A DNA stretch of 50,232 nucleotides from Pseudonocardia sp. Its GTDB lineage: Bacteria > Actinomycetota > Actinomycetes > Mycobacteriales > Pseudonocardiaceae. Position numbers and translations under genes: made by a program. Below, in pieces: positions 39,991 to 47,207 of this stretch (position 1 is its first letter; each line of letters opens with the position of its first letter). The DNA is taken from positions 1 through 50,232 of the forward strand of contig NZ_JAOPWR010000315.1 in assembly GCF_025965585.1 (NCBI RefSeq). Direction: 5' to 3'. The notes under the pieces were generated by a model. It was not told the DNA's origin. It was given only the letters and a program-made list of their open reading frames with translations, and made no database searches.

Positions 39991-41255
39991 GCGACGCTCC
40001 TCGGGGTGAACTCGGCACGCAGGTGCTTGATCCCGTGCAGGAAGTTCGAGCGCAGGAACTGCGGCTCGCCCACCGCGTGGATGTCCGGAAGCAGCTCGAA
40101 CAGCGTCCGGAAGGCCACGGACAGCTCGAGGCGGGCCAGGTTCGCGCCCAGGCAGTGGTGCGGGCCGGGCGCGCCGAACGCGACGTGCGCCCCGTGGGCG
40201 CGGGTGACGTCGAAGCGCGTCGGCTCCGGGAAGCGGGCCTCGTCCTGGTTCGCCGAGCGGTACCAGAGGACGACCTTGTCCCCCTCGGAGAACGTCTGGT
40301 CGCCGAGCCGCACGCCGTCCCGCGTCACGGTGCGGCGCATGTAGAGGACGGGTGATCCCCAGCGGACGACCTCGTCCACCGCCGCCGCGGTGTGCGTGTC
40401 CGGATCCTCCTGCCACAGGCGGCGCTGGTCGGGAAACTGCGTGAGCGCGAGCAGGCCGTGGGCCAGCGCGTTGCGCGTGGTCTCGTTGCCTGCGCCGACC
40501 AGCAGGATGAAGAACCGGGCCAGTTCCTCGGGTGTCATCCGCTCGCCCTGTGCCGCCACGAGCGTGGTGATCAGGTCGTCCTGCGGCTCGGCGATCCGCT
40601 CGGCCGCGAGCTCGCGCAGCAGGTCCGAGAGCGTCTCGCCGGCCTTCCACACCGCGGTGGCGACCGAGCGCGGCGTCTGGTCCGGCACGTACTCGGGGTC
40701 GCTCGCGCCGAGCACGATGTTGGTCTGGTCGAAGATGAACCGCTCGTAGCGCTGCGGGATGCCCATCATCGCGTTGACGATCCGCAGCGGCAGCAGCGCG
40801 GCGATCTCGGTGACGAAGTCGCACTCCCCGCGCTCCGAGACCGCCCCGATGATGTCCCGGCTGGCCCGGTCCACGTCGGCGTGCAGGCGTTCCAGGGACC
40901 TGGCGGTGAACCCGCGGGAGACGATGCGGCGCAGCCGCTGGTGCTCCGGGTTGTCCATGTCGATGATCGAGCCGCGGTACTCGCGCAGCGACGCCGGCTG
41001 GTCGAAGATCGTCGTGCCCTGGCCCGAGCAGAAGTCGTCCGGACGGCGGCTGACCTCCCACACGTCGTCGTAGCGGGTCAGCGCCCAGAAGCCGCCCCCG
41101 CGGGGCTCGCCCGCGAGGTCGCGTTCGAGCACATAGGGCCGTGGGTCCTCGGCGCGCAGCCGCGCGAACAGGGCATCCCGCTCCTCGACGGGACGGGTCC
41201 ACCAGGTCAGGTCGTCGAGCTCCTCGCCCGGCTTGCTGATCTCCGTACTGGTCAT
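39987..41255 (-). CDS. Cytochrome P450
   Basis: 422 aa. I-helix LLVGAGNETTRNALAHGL, ExxR in VDEVVRWGSPVLYMRRTV and the heme loop FGAPGPHHCLGANLAR with C368 as thiolate ligand. Soluble bacterial type, needing separate ferredoxin and reductase. The ELDDLTWW start and MDNPEHQRLRRIVSRGFTAR resemble CYP125/CYP142/CYP124-like enzymes that hydroxylate terminal methyl groups of sterol or terpenoid chains. Next to an alcohol and an aldehyde dehydrogenase gene, it suggests methyl to acid oxidation in three steps. Substrate remains open. Confidence 0.9.
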   Translation of the reverse strand: MTSTEISKPGEELDDLTWWTRPVEERDALFARLRAEDPRPYVLERDLAGEPRGGGFWALTRYDDVWEVSRRPDDFCSGQGTTIFDQPASLREYRGSIIDMDNPEHQRLRRIVSRGFTARSLERLHADVDRASRDIIGAVSERGECDFVTEIAALLPLRIVNAMMGIPQRYERFIFDQTNIVLGASDPEYVPDQTPRSVATAVWKAGETLSDLLRELAAERIAEPQDDLITTLVAAQGERMTPEELARFFILLVGAGNETTRNALAHGLLALTQFPDQRRLWQEDPDTHTAAAVDEVVRWGSPVLYMRRTVTRDGVRLGDQTFSEGDKVVLWYRSANQDEARFPEPTRFDVTRAHGAHVAFGAPGPHHCLGANLARLELSVAFRTLFELLPDIHAVGEPQFLRSNFLHGIKHLRAEFTPRSVA

Positions 41256-41271
41256 CTCGGGGTCCCGCCTC

Positions 41272-42393
41272 TCAACCGGCCGCGGGGTACCGGAGGACCC
41301 CGCGCAGGAAGTTGCCTGTACGCATGTCGGCGTAGCCGTCGTTGATGTCCTCGAGCGCGTACGTCCGGGAGACCACGGCGTCGAGGTCGACCAGCCCCGC
41401 CGACCACAGTTCGAGCAGCTTGGGGATGTCCGCTCGCGGGTTGGCCGAGCCGTAGAGGCTCCCGACGATCTGCTTCTCCGACAGTGTGAGGTCCATGAAG
41501 TTGACCGAGACCTCGCGCTCGGCGGCCGGGTGGATGTTGGTGACGACCATCCGGCCGCGCTTGGCGGTCATGGCGAGCGCCTTGCGGACGAGCTTGCCGT
41601 CGCCCCGGCCCATGGTGCAGATGAACTTGTCGACGCCCCGGTTCCAGGTGGCCTCGGCGACGAGCCCGGGCGCCTCCTCCCACGACGTGGCGACGTGGGT
41701 GGCGCCCATCGCGAGGGCCTGCTCCTTCTTCGACGCCGCGGGATCCAGGGCGATGATCACGCGGGCGCCCGCCAGCTTCGCGCCCTGGATCGCGGCGGCC
41801 CCGATCCCGCCGACCCCGGCGACGGCGACGGTGTCCCCGGGCCGGACGTCCGCGGCGTAGACCGCCGAGCCCCAGCCGGTGACGAAGCCGCATCCCAGCA
41901 GGCACGCCCGGTCCAGCGGGACCGCCGGGTCGATCCGGATGCAGCTCGCCTCGTGCACCACCGTGTGGTGGGCGAACGAGCCGACCAGGCAGGCGGTCGC
42001 GATGTCCTGGCCGCGCCCGTGGTGGCGCGCGGTGCCGTCCGCGATCTGCCGGCCGGTGTAGAGCCGCGCGCCGAGGTCACACAGGCTCTGGTGGCCCGTC
42101 GAGCACGAAGGACACCGCCCGCACGAGGGCATGAAGCCGAACACGACGTGGTCCCCGGGCCGCACCGACGTGACCTTCGAGCCGACGGCCTGCACCACGC
42201 CGGCGCCCTCGTGGCCGCCGATGCACGGCAGGTGGAAGGGCATGTCCCCGGTGACGATGTGCTCGTCGGAGTGGCACATGCCGGACGCGTGCAGCTCGAC
42301 CTGGACCTCCTCCGGTCCCGGTGGGTCGAGCTCGACGGTCTCGACCGACCAGGGCGCGTCGCGCTCCCAGAGCACCGCTGCCAGCGTCTCCAC
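41272..42393 (-). CDS. NDMA-dependent-type zinc alcohol dehydrogenase (probably mycofactocin-linked)
   Basis: 373 aa from GTG 42393, with GGAGGAAA upstream. Catalytic Zn ligands in GMCHSDEH and GGHEGAG; four structural Cys in CGRCPSCSTGHQSLC; cofactor loop GVGGIGAAAIQGA. The DEHIVTGDMPF, GARLYTGRQIADGTARHHGR and SLYGSANPRADIPKLLELW segments mark the actinobacterial NDMA-dependent group, whose tightly held NAD is recycled by mycofactocin. It would oxidise the alcohol made by the P450. Mycofactocin genes are not in this window. Confidence 0.85.
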   Translation of the reverse strand: METLAAVLWERDAPWSVETVELDPPGPEEVQVELHASGMCHSDEHIVTGDMPFHLPCIGGHEGAGVVQAVGSKVTSVRPGDHVVFGFMPSCGRCPSCSTGHQSLCDLGARLYTGRQIADGTARHHGRGQDIATACLVGSFAHHTVVHEASCIRIDPAVPLDRACLLGCGFVTGWGSAVYAADVRPGDTVAVAGVGGIGAAAIQGAKLAGARVIIALDPAASKKEQALAMGATHVATSWEEAPGLVAEATWNRGVDKFICTMGRGDGKLVRKALAMTAKRGRMVVTNIHPAAEREVSVNFMDLTLSEKQIVGSLYGSANPRADIPKLLELWSAGLVDLDAVVSRTYALEDINDGYADMRTGNFLRGVLRYPAAG

Positions 42394-42410
42394 GGTCCGT
42401 TTCCTCCTGT

Positions 42411-42444
42411 GCCGGTTCTTGCTCGGGGCCGGTTCTTGCTCGGG
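42411..42444. repeat. 17-bp perfect tandem duplication between ALDH and ADH genes
   Basis: GCCGGTTCTTGCTCGGG at 42411-42427 and again at 42428-42444, in the 66-base gap upstream of the ADH gene, just 5' of its ribosome binding site. Confidence 0.9.
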
Positions 42445-42459
42445 TGGTCCTGCGCGCGG

Positions 42460-43908
42460 TCAGGCGGCGGGCGGGACGACGATCGACTGGTGCTCGACGT
42501 AGGCGGTGACGCCTTCCGCGCCGCCCTCGCGGCCGATCCCGGAGCGCCGCATCCCGCCGAACGGGCTGCCGAGGTCCATCGCGGCGGACGAGTTGACTGC
42601 GACCGAGCCGGCGACGAGCCGGCCGGCCACGGCCTCCCCGCGGGCCGGATCGGCGGTCCAGACGCTGGCGGACAGCCCGTACTCGGTGGAGTTGGCGATC
42701 TCGACCGCGTTGTCCTCGTCGTCGTAGGGCAGGACCACGGCGACCGGGCCGAACAGCTCGTCCCGGGCGATCGGAGCGGCCGGGTCGACGTCGGCGAGGA
42801 GCGTCGGCCGCACGTAGTGCCCGACGGGGAGATCCGGGCGGGCGCCGCCCGCGACGACACGGGCACCGCGCGCCACGGCGGCGGCGACGCTGCGCTCGAT
42901 GCGGTCCCGCGCCGCGGCCGAGATCACCGGGCCGAGGTCGGTGTCGGCGGCGGCCGGGTCGCCCACCTTCAGCGCACGGACGGCGGTGCCGAGAGCCTCG
43001 ACGACCTCGTCGTAGCGGGCCCGCGGGACGACGATCCGCGTCTGTGCGATGCAGATCTGGCCGCTGTTGGCCATCGCACCGTCCACCAGTTCGCGCACGA
43101 CGCGGTCGGTGAGCTCGACGTCGTCGAGCAGCACCGCGGCGGACTTGCCGCCGAGCTCGAGCGTGCAGCGCCGGACGTCGCGGGCGCAGAGCTCGCCGAT
43201 CCGGGCGCCCACGGCGGTCGAGCCGGTGAAGCTGATCTTGTCCACGCCGGGGTGCCGTACCAGGTACTCGCTCGCCTCGGCGCCCGCGGGCAGGACGGCC
43301 AGCACGCCGTCGGGCAGCCCGGCCTCCGCCGCCGCCTCGGCCAGCACGAAGGCGGACAGCGGCGCCTCGGGCGAGGGCTTGAGGATCACGGGGCAGCCGG
43401 CGAGCAGCGCGGGCGCGAGCTTCAGGGCCGCCGTGAACAGCGGGGCGTTCCACGGCACGATCGCGCCGACGACGCCGACGGGCACCCGCCGCACCCGCAC
43501 CTCGCCCCCCATCAGCGACGGCCGGGTCTCCACCCATGGATAGGAGCCGGCGAGCCCCCGGTGCACGTGCAGCACCCCGAGCGCGGTGCCGACCTGGCCG
43601 GTGACGGCCCAGCGGCGTGGCGAACCGACCTCGTCGGAGATCAGGGCCGCGAGCTCCTCGGTGCGCCCGCGCAGGAGCTTGCCGAGCCGGCCCAACACCT
43701 CGCCGCGCTCGCCGGGGGTCGTCCGCGGCCACGGGCCCTCGTCGAGCGCGAGGCGCGCGGCGGTCACCGCGGCGTCGACGTCGGCAGGCCCGGCTGCGGG
43801 CACCCGGCCCACGAGCTGCTCGGTGGCGGGGGAGCGGACCTCGATGGTCCGGCCGCCCTCGGGTGCTCGCAGGCGCCCGCCGATGAGGAGATCGTCGTGG
43901 ATCCGCAC
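42460..43908 (-). CDS. Aldehyde dehydrogenase
   Basis: 482 aa from GTG 43908 (GGGAAGAG upstream). Landmarks: GAIVPWNAPLFTAALKLAPA, FTGSTAVGARIGEL, general base in LELGGKSAAV, nucleophile Cys in NSGQICIAQTR, and DELFGPVAVVLPY. First gene of the P450 operon. With the ADH and P450 it completes a hydroxylation-oxidation module delivering an acid to a CoA ligase. Longer in-frame extension exists upstream but lacks conserved sequence and crosses the operator, so the GTG is preferred. Confidence 0.85.
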   Translation of the reverse strand: MRIHDDLLIGGRLRAPEGGRTIEVRSPATEQLVGRVPAAGPADVDAAVTAARLALDEGPWPRTTPGERGEVLGRLGKLLRGRTEELAALISDEVGSPRRWAVTGQVGTALGVLHVHRGLAGSYPWVETRPSLMGGEVRVRRVPVGVVGAIVPWNAPLFTAALKLAPALLAGCPVILKPSPEAPLSAFVLAEAAAEAGLPDGVLAVLPAGAEASEYLVRHPGVDKISFTGSTAVGARIGELCARDVRRCTLELGGKSAAVLLDDVELTDRVVRELVDGAMANSGQICIAQTRIVVPRARYDEVVEALGTAVRALKVGDPAAADTDLGPVISAAARDRIERSVAAAVARGARVVAGGARPDLPVGHYVRPTLLADVDPAAPIARDELFGPVAVVLPYDDEDNAVEIANSTEYGLSASVWTADPARGEAVAGRLVAGSVAVNSSAAMDLGSPFGGMRRSGIGREGGAEGVTAYVEHQSIVVPPAA

Positions 43909-43995
43909 GTGGTAGCTCTTCCCGCTCCACGGTGCCCGGGCACCGTACTGGCCGAACCGGGCGGCGCTCGCGGCGTCGCGACGGATGGACTCGCA

Positions 43996-44016
43996 TATTC
44001 TGACAACATGTCTACC
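43996..44016 (+). promoter_or_regulatory. Candidate operator 8a (TATTCTGACAACATGTCTAC)
   Basis: TATTCT as -10 overlapping TCTGACA (43999-44005), then ACA and TGTCTACC. Matches operator 6 at 18 of 20 positions. Lies between the P450 operon and the MaoC pair. Confidence 0.7.
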
Positions 44017-44065
44017 ATCATGCAAGCAGCACAGGTGCCGCAGAGTCCGTAGACCGGGCTCGGCA

Positions 44066-44084
44066 TCTGACGTAGCGTGTCGTC
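44066..44084 (+). promoter_or_regulatory. Candidate operator 8b (core TCTGACG at 44066-44072)
   Basis: TCTGACGTAGCGTGTCGTC lies 26-44 bases upstream of the MaoC ATG. It shares TCTGAC...GCGTG with operator 4 in the same spacing. Confidence 0.5.
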
Positions 44085-44109
44085 CAGTTCGTCCTGAGGA
44101 GGAGTGTCG

Positions 44110-44547
44110 ATGAGCGCACCCGTCGGTGCCCGCGGCGCGGAGTTCGAGGTCGTCGTCGAACGCGGCAAGATCGCCGAGTTCGCTGCGGCGATGCAGAGTG
44201 ATGATCCCGCCTACCGGGGCCCCGGGGCGATCGCCCCGCCGACGTTCCTCGCGAGCGCGGCACTGTGGCGGCCCGACGAGGCGAAGGTCGAGGTCGGGTT
44301 CGACCGCCGGCGCCTGCTGCACGGCGAGCAGGAGTACGTGTTCCACGGGCCGCCCCCCCGCGCCGGGCAGGAGCTGCGCGCCGTCGAGCGCATCGAGGAG
44401 CGCTACGCGAAGCCGGGCCGGCGCGGCGGGCAGATGAACTTCTGCGTCGTCGTCACCGAGTACCGAGACGTCGACGGCGTGCTGATGGCCGAGGCGCGCG
44501 CCACGTACATCGAACGGGCTGCGCGGACCACCGAGGAGACGTCATGA
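44110..44547 (+). CDS. MaoC-like hydratase, N-terminal (FAS1-like) hot-dog subunit
   Basis: 145 aa. GAGGAGGAG precedes ATG 44110. RGAEFEVVVERGKIAEFAAA, DDPAYRGPGAIAPPTFLASA and LLHGEQEYVFHGPPPRAGQE are typical of the N-terminal half of HTD2-type hydratases, which lacks the catalytic Asp/His. It should pair with the protein of the next gene as a heterodimer, like HadA/HadB or ChsH1/ChsH2 of mycolate and cholesterol pathways. Stop overlaps the next ATG (ATGA). Confidence 0.8.
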   Translation: MSAPVGARGAEFEVVVERGKIAEFAAAMQSDDPAYRGPGAIAPPTFLASAALWRPDEAKVEVGFDRRRLLHGEQEYVFHGPPPRAGQELRAVERIEERYAKPGRRGGQMNFCVVVTEYRDVDGVLMAEARATYIERAARTTEETS

Positions 44548-44963
44548 GTACGCCACTGGCGGAGATCGCGGTGGGGGTGCAGGCTCCGACGGCGGAGTAC
44601 GGGCCCCTGACCACGCGGATGTTCGTCCGGTACTCCGGCGCCTCCGGCGACCTCAACCCCATGCACTACGACGACGCGATGGCCCGGTCGGCCGGCTACC
44701 CGTCGGTCTTCTCGCAGGGGATGCACGTGGCCGCCCTGCTGGCCGGCTACGCGGTGGAGTGGCTCGGCGCGGAGAACGTCCGCCGCTTCGCCGTGCGCTT
44801 CGCCGACCAGGTCTACCCGGGTGACGTGCTCACGTGTTCGGGTGTCGTGACCGCCGTGGAGCCCACGGCGCAGGGCCGCCTGGTGACGGTGACGCTCACC
44901 GCCGCCGTGACAGCCGGCCGCACGGCCCTCGCGGCCACCGCGGACTTCCTGCTGCCCGGCTGA
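44544..44963 (+). CDS. MaoC-like (R)-specific enoyl-CoA hydratase, catalytic hot-dog subunit
   Basis: 139 aa. The hydratase motif is YSGASGDLNPMHYDDAMARS with catalytic Asp and His (D-x4-H), then VFSQGMHVAALLAGYAVEWL and VYPGDVLTCSGVV. It adds water to enoyl-CoAs giving (3R)-hydroxyacyl-CoA, matching the MFE-2-like SDR at 37.8 kb. Together with the previous protein it forms a split two-chain enzyme. 90 bases separate it from the regulator gene. Confidence 0.85.
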   Translation: MSTPLAEIAVGVQAPTAEYGPLTTRMFVRYSGASGDLNPMHYDDAMARSAGYPSVFSQGMHVAALLAGYAVEWLGAENVRRFAVRFADQVYPGDVLTCSGVVTAVEPTAQGRLVTVTLTAAVTAGRTALAATADFLLPG

Positions 44964-45040
44964 GCTCCGGTGCCGACCACCAGCGGGGACGGCCCGTCAC
45001 GCGGACGTGTGTCGGGCGGGCCGACGCTCGGACCTGCGCC

Positions 45041-45061
45041 TATCATGTACGGGATGTCAGA
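45041..45061 (+). promoter_or_regulatory. Regulator promoter and candidate operator 9 covering the start codon
   Basis: -10-like TATCAT at 45041-45046; seven bases later lies ATG 45054, so the mRNA is probably leaderless. TGTCAGA (45055-45061) begins on the second base of the start codon, with TGTAC upstream (45046-45050). This suggests self-repression. Confidence 0.6.
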
Positions 45062-46391
45062 CAGCGAGATCCGGCGACGAGACGGCTATTGGCCCACGAG
45101 CCCCGTGGTCGGGCGCCGTGGTGCGCAGACCCGTCAGCGGATCGTCGCCGAGACCCTCAGGCTGTTCGAGGCCCACGGCTTCCACGGGACCTCGGTGGAG
45201 AGCATCGCCAAGGCCGCAGGCACCTCCCGCGCCACGCTCTACCAGTACTTCGGGAGCAAGGAGCAGATCTTCACCGAGCTCCTGGACGAGTGCGGGGCCG
45301 CATTGATGCGGGTTGTGCGCCGGCTCGGACCGCTCGGGCCTACTCCCGAGGGCTTCGACAACCTGCACTGGTGGCTGGGCGAGTGGGCCTGGGTGTACGA
45401 CCGGTACGCCACGATGTTCGTGCAGTGGGCGAACATCGACACGCCCGACACCAGCGTCCGCCCGATGGTGCTCGGCTTCGTCCGCTCCTACAACTCGCGG
45501 ATCACGGCCAGGCTGGTGTCGAGCGGCGTCGCGGGCATCGACCCGGACGCGGCCTCTCTCGCTCTGACCAGCCTCGTCCACCGCTTCAACTACTTCCGGC
45601 ACCGCGGCAACGTCCCGCTGCCGGCGCTGGACGAGGCGACCGACGGGCTTGCGGTGGTGATGCAGCTGATGCTGTTCCCGGACACCCCGCCGGAGGCCTT
45701 CGCGCAGCTCCCGCCGGTGCGGACGGGGCCGGTGCTCCGCCCGGTCCCCGAACCGCTCGCCGAGGTGCCGGAGCCCGTGCTCAGTGCCCGTGCGGCCGCC
45801 ACCGTGGGCAACATCCTGGCGGCAGGTGCCCGGCTGTTCGCCGAACGCGGCTACCACGGCACCGGGGTCGACGACCTGGTGGCGGCGGCGGGCTTCGCCC
45901 GGGCCACGTTCTACAAGTACTTCGACGACAAGCTCGACCTGCTCAGGCGGTTGTCCGCCGAGGCGCGGACGGCGTCCGCGGAGCTTTCCGATCGCCTCGC
46001 GGCGTTGGATCTCACGGGGGACGAGGAGTCGGACCGCGCCGCGTTGCGGGCGTGGCTGGTGGACTACGTGCCCTTCCACCGGCGGTACGTCGGCGTCTTC
46101 CGGTCCTGGGTCGAGGGTTCCCTCACCGATCCCGGTCTCGTCGCGCTCGCCGAGCAGAGCAACGCGGCGGTGCACGCCGCGGTGCTGCGGTTGCTGATGC
46201 AGGTCGAGCGACCCTACTCCCTGGACCTGGACGTCGCGGCGGGTGTGTTCATCGCCGTCCTCGACCGGGTGCCCGAGGCCGTGCTGGAGACGGGCGAGGA
46301 CGTCGCGGACGAGGCGATCGCCGACCTGATGCTGCAGGTGCTCGTGCGCGGCCTCCTCAACGGCACGGTCATGGCGCACTCGGCGCCCTGA
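45054..46391 (+). CDS. Tandem double-TetR transcriptional regulator
   Basis: 445 aa with two complete TetR units. The first HTH spans ~24-70 (TSVESIAKAAGTSRATLYQYF) with its ligand domain to ~215; the second HTH spans ~246-292 (GVDDLVAAAGFARATFYKYF), with its own ligand domain to the end. TetR proteins are normally ~200-aa homodimers; here one chain carries both DNA-binding heads, which differ in the recognition helix (GTSRATLYQY against GFARATFYKY). It is the only transcription regulator seen in 7-50 kb. Its start overlaps a copy of the island-wide motif, so autoregulation and control of the island are proposed. Confidence 0.85.
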   Translation: MSDSEIRRRDGYWPTSPVVGRRGAQTRQRIVAETLRLFEAHGFHGTSVESIAKAAGTSRATLYQYFGSKEQIFTELLDECGAALMRVVRRLGPLGPTPEGFDNLHWWLGEWAWVYDRYATMFVQWANIDTPDTSVRPMVLGFVRSYNSRITARLVSSGVAGIDPDAASLALTSLVHRFNYFRHRGNVPLPALDEATDGLAVVMQLMLFPDTPPEAFAQLPPVRTGPVLRPVPEPLAEVPEPVLSARAAATVGNILAAGARLFAERGYHGTGVDDLVAAAGFARATFYKYFDDKLDLLRRLSAEARTASAELSDRLAALDLTGDEESDRAALRAWLVDYVPFHRRYVGVFRSWVEGSLTDPGLVALAEQSNAAVHAAVLRLLMQVERPYSLDLDVAAGVFIAVLDRVPEAVLETGEDVADEAIADLMLQVLVRGLLNGTVMAHSAP

Positions 46392-46403
46392 CGCTCCGTC
46401 AGA
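46388..46403 (+). promoter_or_regulatory. Candidate operator 10a (core CGTCAGA at 46397-46403)
   Basis: CTGACGCTCCGTCAG is a near-perfect dyad, overlapping the stop codon of the regulator gene and ~135 bases upstream of the flavin reductase. Confidence 0.45.
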
Positions 46404-46463
46404 AGTTCTCTCCACGGCCTTCGATGTTTCGGCGCCTTCGTTCGTTGACTCGTCCTTCTGATC

Positions 46464-46483
46464 GTGTACATACTGTCAGAAAA
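46464..46483 (+). promoter_or_regulatory. Candidate operator 10b (flavin reductase promoter)
   Basis: GTGTACATACTGTCAGAAAA: a TGTAC half, four bases, then TGTCAGA (46474-46480). TACATA/TACTGT provide -10-like bases. It lies 54-73 bases before the flavin reductase ATG. Confidence 0.65.
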
Positions 46484-46536
46484 ATGGTCCGGGAGGTCTG
46501 TTGGACCTCCGCAGTCGGCGTGCTCTGGAGTGGACG

Positions 46537-47139
46537 ATGTCAGTTGATCTCGATGCGGCGAACTACGCGCTGTCCGGCCTGCGGCCCTTCCCGGTCGCCG
46601 TCACCACCATCGACGGGGGCGTGGCCAACGGTCTCATCTCGCTGTCCGCGGGTGCGGCCAGCATCGTGCCCGAGGCGCCGCGCGCGACGATCAGCTTGAC
46701 CAAGTACAACAAGACCCATGACATGGTGCTGAGCTCCGGCGTCTTCGTCATGCACCTGCTCGCCGCGGCGCCGGAGGAGGCGCTGGAGGAGTCACTGGCG
46801 ATCCTCATGGGTCTCGGCGGCAGCTCCGGCCGGGACGGCGACAAGCTCGGGCAGTTCCGCACCAGGCCCGGCGTCACCGGCGCGCCGATCCTGCTCGGTA
46901 GCCTCTGCTACGTCGAAGCTCGGGTGGTGAAGACCCTCGACATGGACGAGAGCACGCTCTTCGTCGGCGACGTCGTGAGTTCCGGGCGCTTCGGCACGGG
47001 GGAGAAGCTGCGCGTCGGCGAGGCGTGGAAGAAGCTCCCGCCGGAGTGGATCGAGCAGTACGACACGAACCATGTCCCGCAGCTGGCGAGCGCGCGCAGG
47101 CACCGCGGTCTGCCGGAGGCCGGCCCCGCGGCGCACTAG
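46537..47139 (+). CDS. Flavin reductase-like (FMN-binding split-barrel) protein
   Basis: 200 aa. ATG 46537 follows GGAG. LSGLRPFPVAVTTIDGGVAN, SAGAASIVPEAPRATISLTK, THDMVLSSGVFVMHLLAAAP and ARVVKTLDMDESTLFVGDVV fit the flavin reductase family, which supplies FMNH2 to two-component monooxygenases or carries FMN itself. No matching flavin monooxygenase of the two-component type is adjacent; the luciferase-like proteins at 31.8-33.8 kb are possible recipients if they use FMN. Convergent with the VOC gene. Confidence 0.75.
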   Translation: MSVDLDAANYALSGLRPFPVAVTTIDGGVANGLISLSAGAASIVPEAPRATISLTKYNKTHDMVLSSGVFVMHLLAAAPEEALEESLAILMGLGGSSGRDGDKLGQFRTRPGVTGAPILLGSLCYVEARVVKTLDMDESTLFVGDVVSSGRFGTGEKLRVGEAWKKLPPEWIEQYDTNHVPQLASARRHRGLPEAGPAAH

Positions 47140-47207
47140 GGATCACCGAACGGGGGACCGGAGCCACACTCGGCCGCGCCGGGCCGGCGCACGTCCCCGA
47201 GCGTTGT

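Noticed and set aside
9641..46483. KstR or KstR2 regulon
   Set aside because: The known cholesterol repressor sites (TNNAACNNGTTNNA; AnCAAGnnCTTGnT) do not match the motif seen here.
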